Part shown: piece by piece, positions 62,927 to 64,000 of the stretch | How the letters are laid out: each line of letters opens with the position of its first letter | Numbering within the stretch: the stretch's first letter is position 1 | Source of the DNA: Mycobacterium saskatchewanense | GTDB taxonomy: Bacteria > Actinomycetota > Actinomycetes > Mycobacteriales > Mycobacteriaceae | Length of the DNA: 64,000 bases | Assembly (NCBI RefSeq): GCF_010729105.1 | Contig: NZ_AP022573.1 | Span: 310,001 to 374,000 of the forward strand | Direction: 5' to 3' | Program-made: the position numbers and the translations under genes | The notes under the pieces: model-generated | The model's database searches: none | What the model saw: only the letters and a program-made list of their open reading frames with translations | What the model was told of the DNA's origin: nothing

Positions 62927-63961
62927 GTGACTCAAGCGGCAACTCGACCGACAACCGGCGCCGACGGCACGGACATCCTGGCCGAAGCCCGGCAGCAGGT
63001 ACTCGAGCGCGGCGAGGGGCTGAGCCGGGAGCAGGTGCTGCAGGTACTCCGGTTGCCCGACGACCGGCTCGACGAGCTGCTGGCGCTGGCCCACGAGGTG
63101 CGGATGCGCTGGTGCGGGCCCGAGGTGGAGGTCGAGGGCATCATCAGCCTCAAGACCGGGGGCTGCCCCGAGGACTGCCACTTCTGCTCCCAGTCGGGGC
63201 TGTTCGCCTCGCCGGTGCGCAGCGCCCGGTTGGACATCCCCAGCCTGGTGGAGGCCGCCAAGCAGACCGCCAAGTCGGGCGCCACGGAGTTCTGCATCGT
63301 CGCCGCGGTGCGCGGCCCCGACGAGCGGCTGATGGCCCAGGTCGCCGCCGGTATCGAGGCGATCCGCAACGAGGTCGAGATCAACGTGGCCTGCTCGCTG
63401 GGGATGCTCACCGCCGAGCAGGTGGAGCGGCTCGCCGCGATGGGCGTGCACCGCTACAACCACAACCTGGAGACCGCGCGCTCGTTCTTCACCAACGTCG
63501 TCACGACCCACACCTGGGAAGAGCGCTGGGAAACGCTGTCGATGGTGCGCGACGCCGGCATGGAGGTCTGCTGCGGCGGCATCCTCGGCATGGGGGAGAC
63601 GCTGGAGCAGCGCGCCGAATTCGCGGCGGAACTGGCCGAGCTCGGCCCGGACGAGGTGCCGCTCAACTTCCTCAATCCCCGGCCCGGAACGCCGTTCGGC
63701 GACCTCGAGGTCATGCCGGCCACCGAGGCGCTGAAGTCGGTGGCCGCCTTCCGGCTCGCGTTGCCGCGGACCATCCTGCGATTTGCCGGGGGCCGCGAGA
63801 TCACGCTGGGTGACCTCGGCGCGAAGCAGGGCATCCTAGGCGGCATCAACGCCGTGATCGTCGGCAACTACCTGACCACGCTCGGCCGGCCCGCCGAGGC
63901 CGACCTGGGACTGCTCGACGACCTGCAGATGCCGATCAAGGCCCTCAACGCCACCCTGTAA
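62927..63961 (+). CDS. bioB: Biotin synthase
   Basis: 344-aa radical-SAM enzyme inserting sulphur into dethiobiotin. The 4Fe-4S site is C80-x3-C84-x2-C87 in [20 protein letters not shown] and the late A-G-G-R-E follow. GTG 62927 is chosen for the family N-terminus (T-Q-A-A-T-R-P-T) and GGGGAG 9 nt upstream. TACCCT at 62837 would give a 77-nt leader. Confidence 0.95.
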   Translation: MTQAATRPTTGADGTDILAEARQQVLERGEGLSREQVLQVLRLPDDRLDELLALAHEVRMRWCGPEVEVEGIISLKTGGCPEDCHFCSQSGLFASPVRSARLDIPSLVEAAKQTAKSGATEFCIVAAVRGPDERLMAQVAAGIEAIRNEVEINVACSLGMLTAEQVERLAAMGVHRYNHNLETARSFFTNVVTTHTWEERWETLSMVRDAGMEVCCGGILGMGETLEQRAEFAAELAELGPDEVPLNFLNPRPGTPFGDLEVMPATEALKSVAAFRLALPRTILRFAGGREITLGDLGAKQGILGGINAVIVGNYLTTLGRPAEADLGLLDDLQMPIKALNATL

Positions 63962-63974
63962 GAGACTGGGAACC

Positions 63975-64000
63975 GTGGGTCACGAGTTGGGCGCTGCGGT
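63975..64000 (+). CDS. Start of a gene after bioB, possibly a biotin synthase accessory protein (3' partial)
   Basis: GTG 63975 opens V-G-H-E-L-G-A-A to the window edge, 13 bp after bioB. In mycobacteria a short biotin synthase auxiliary gene follows bioB, so this is a guess from position; only eight codons are seen. Confidence 0.35.

Overview
The window is high-GC, densely packed mycobacterial DNA. Gene order closely follows the M. tuberculosis Rv1535-Rv1571/Rv1589 segment: ileS, dinX, ansA, lspA, lprI, glbN, dnaE1, fadD11, plsB1, ilvA, treZ-treY-treX, ripD, bioA-bioF-bioD and bioB. There are also MmpL/MmpS and LpqH-like proteins, a mycofactocin-type dehydrogenase and F420-type flavoproteins. 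A slow-growing non-tuberculous Mycobacterium (for example of the M. avium complex) is my best guess; the species cannot be fixed from the window alone. No tRNA, rRNA, CRISPR array, transposase or prophage was seen.

Layout. 1-2304: end of an AhpD-like gene, then a nitronate monooxygenase/TetR pair behind a palindromic operator. 2305-6790: two copies of a 63-bp palindromic repeat, then an RNA-regulated stretch: a Mg2+-sensing M-box, a 26-codon upstream ORF, a small Rv1535-type gene, a 12-codon mini-ORF running into a hairpin, and a translational T-box in front of ileS. 6798-16460: methyltransferase, dinX, ansA, lspA, an RluD-type pseudouridine synthase, lprI, glbN, two short-chain dehydrogenases and an SRPBCC protein. 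16466-20680: mmpL-mmpS with a TetR regulator, a 19-bp palindrome and an eleven-unit 9-bp minisatellite. 20782-26789: dnaE1 and three exported-protein genes, the last frameshifted inside 36-bp repeats. 26753-32414: metallo-beta-lactamase fold protein, flavoprotein, MerR, fadD11, plsB1.

32415-38488 is accessory: where M. tuberculosis has frdABCD after plsB1, there is an AraC regulator, a TetR protein with an antitoxin-like C-terminus, a nitroreductase stub, a mycofactocin-type dehydrogenase, a class A flavin monooxygenase with a small partner, and a TetR gene with twin operators. 38527-44959: an Rv1558-type gene broken by an amber codon, ilvA, an FMN split-barrel protein opposite a MocR regulator, a Mug-type glycosylase, a 51-residue membrane protein, an orphan response regulator and a methyltransferase. 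45051-55116: glycogen-to-trehalose genes treZ-treY-treX, an acyltransferase, the catalytically degenerate ripD and a membrane protein. 55178-63961: biotin genes bioA-bioF-bioD-2H phosphoesterase and bioB, separated by a four-gene membrane module (58906-62795) with a cupredoxin-like lipoprotein and a duplicated D-x-x-W-H / P-x-H motif.

At least seven genes carry a TANNNT -10 box 5-9 nt before the start codon and look leaderless. Strongest leads for something undescribed: the 63-bp repeat family with its fixed central motif, the mini-ORF/hairpin switch between the M-box and T-box genes, the TetR-antitoxin fusion beside a nitroreductase fragment, and the membrane module beside bioB.
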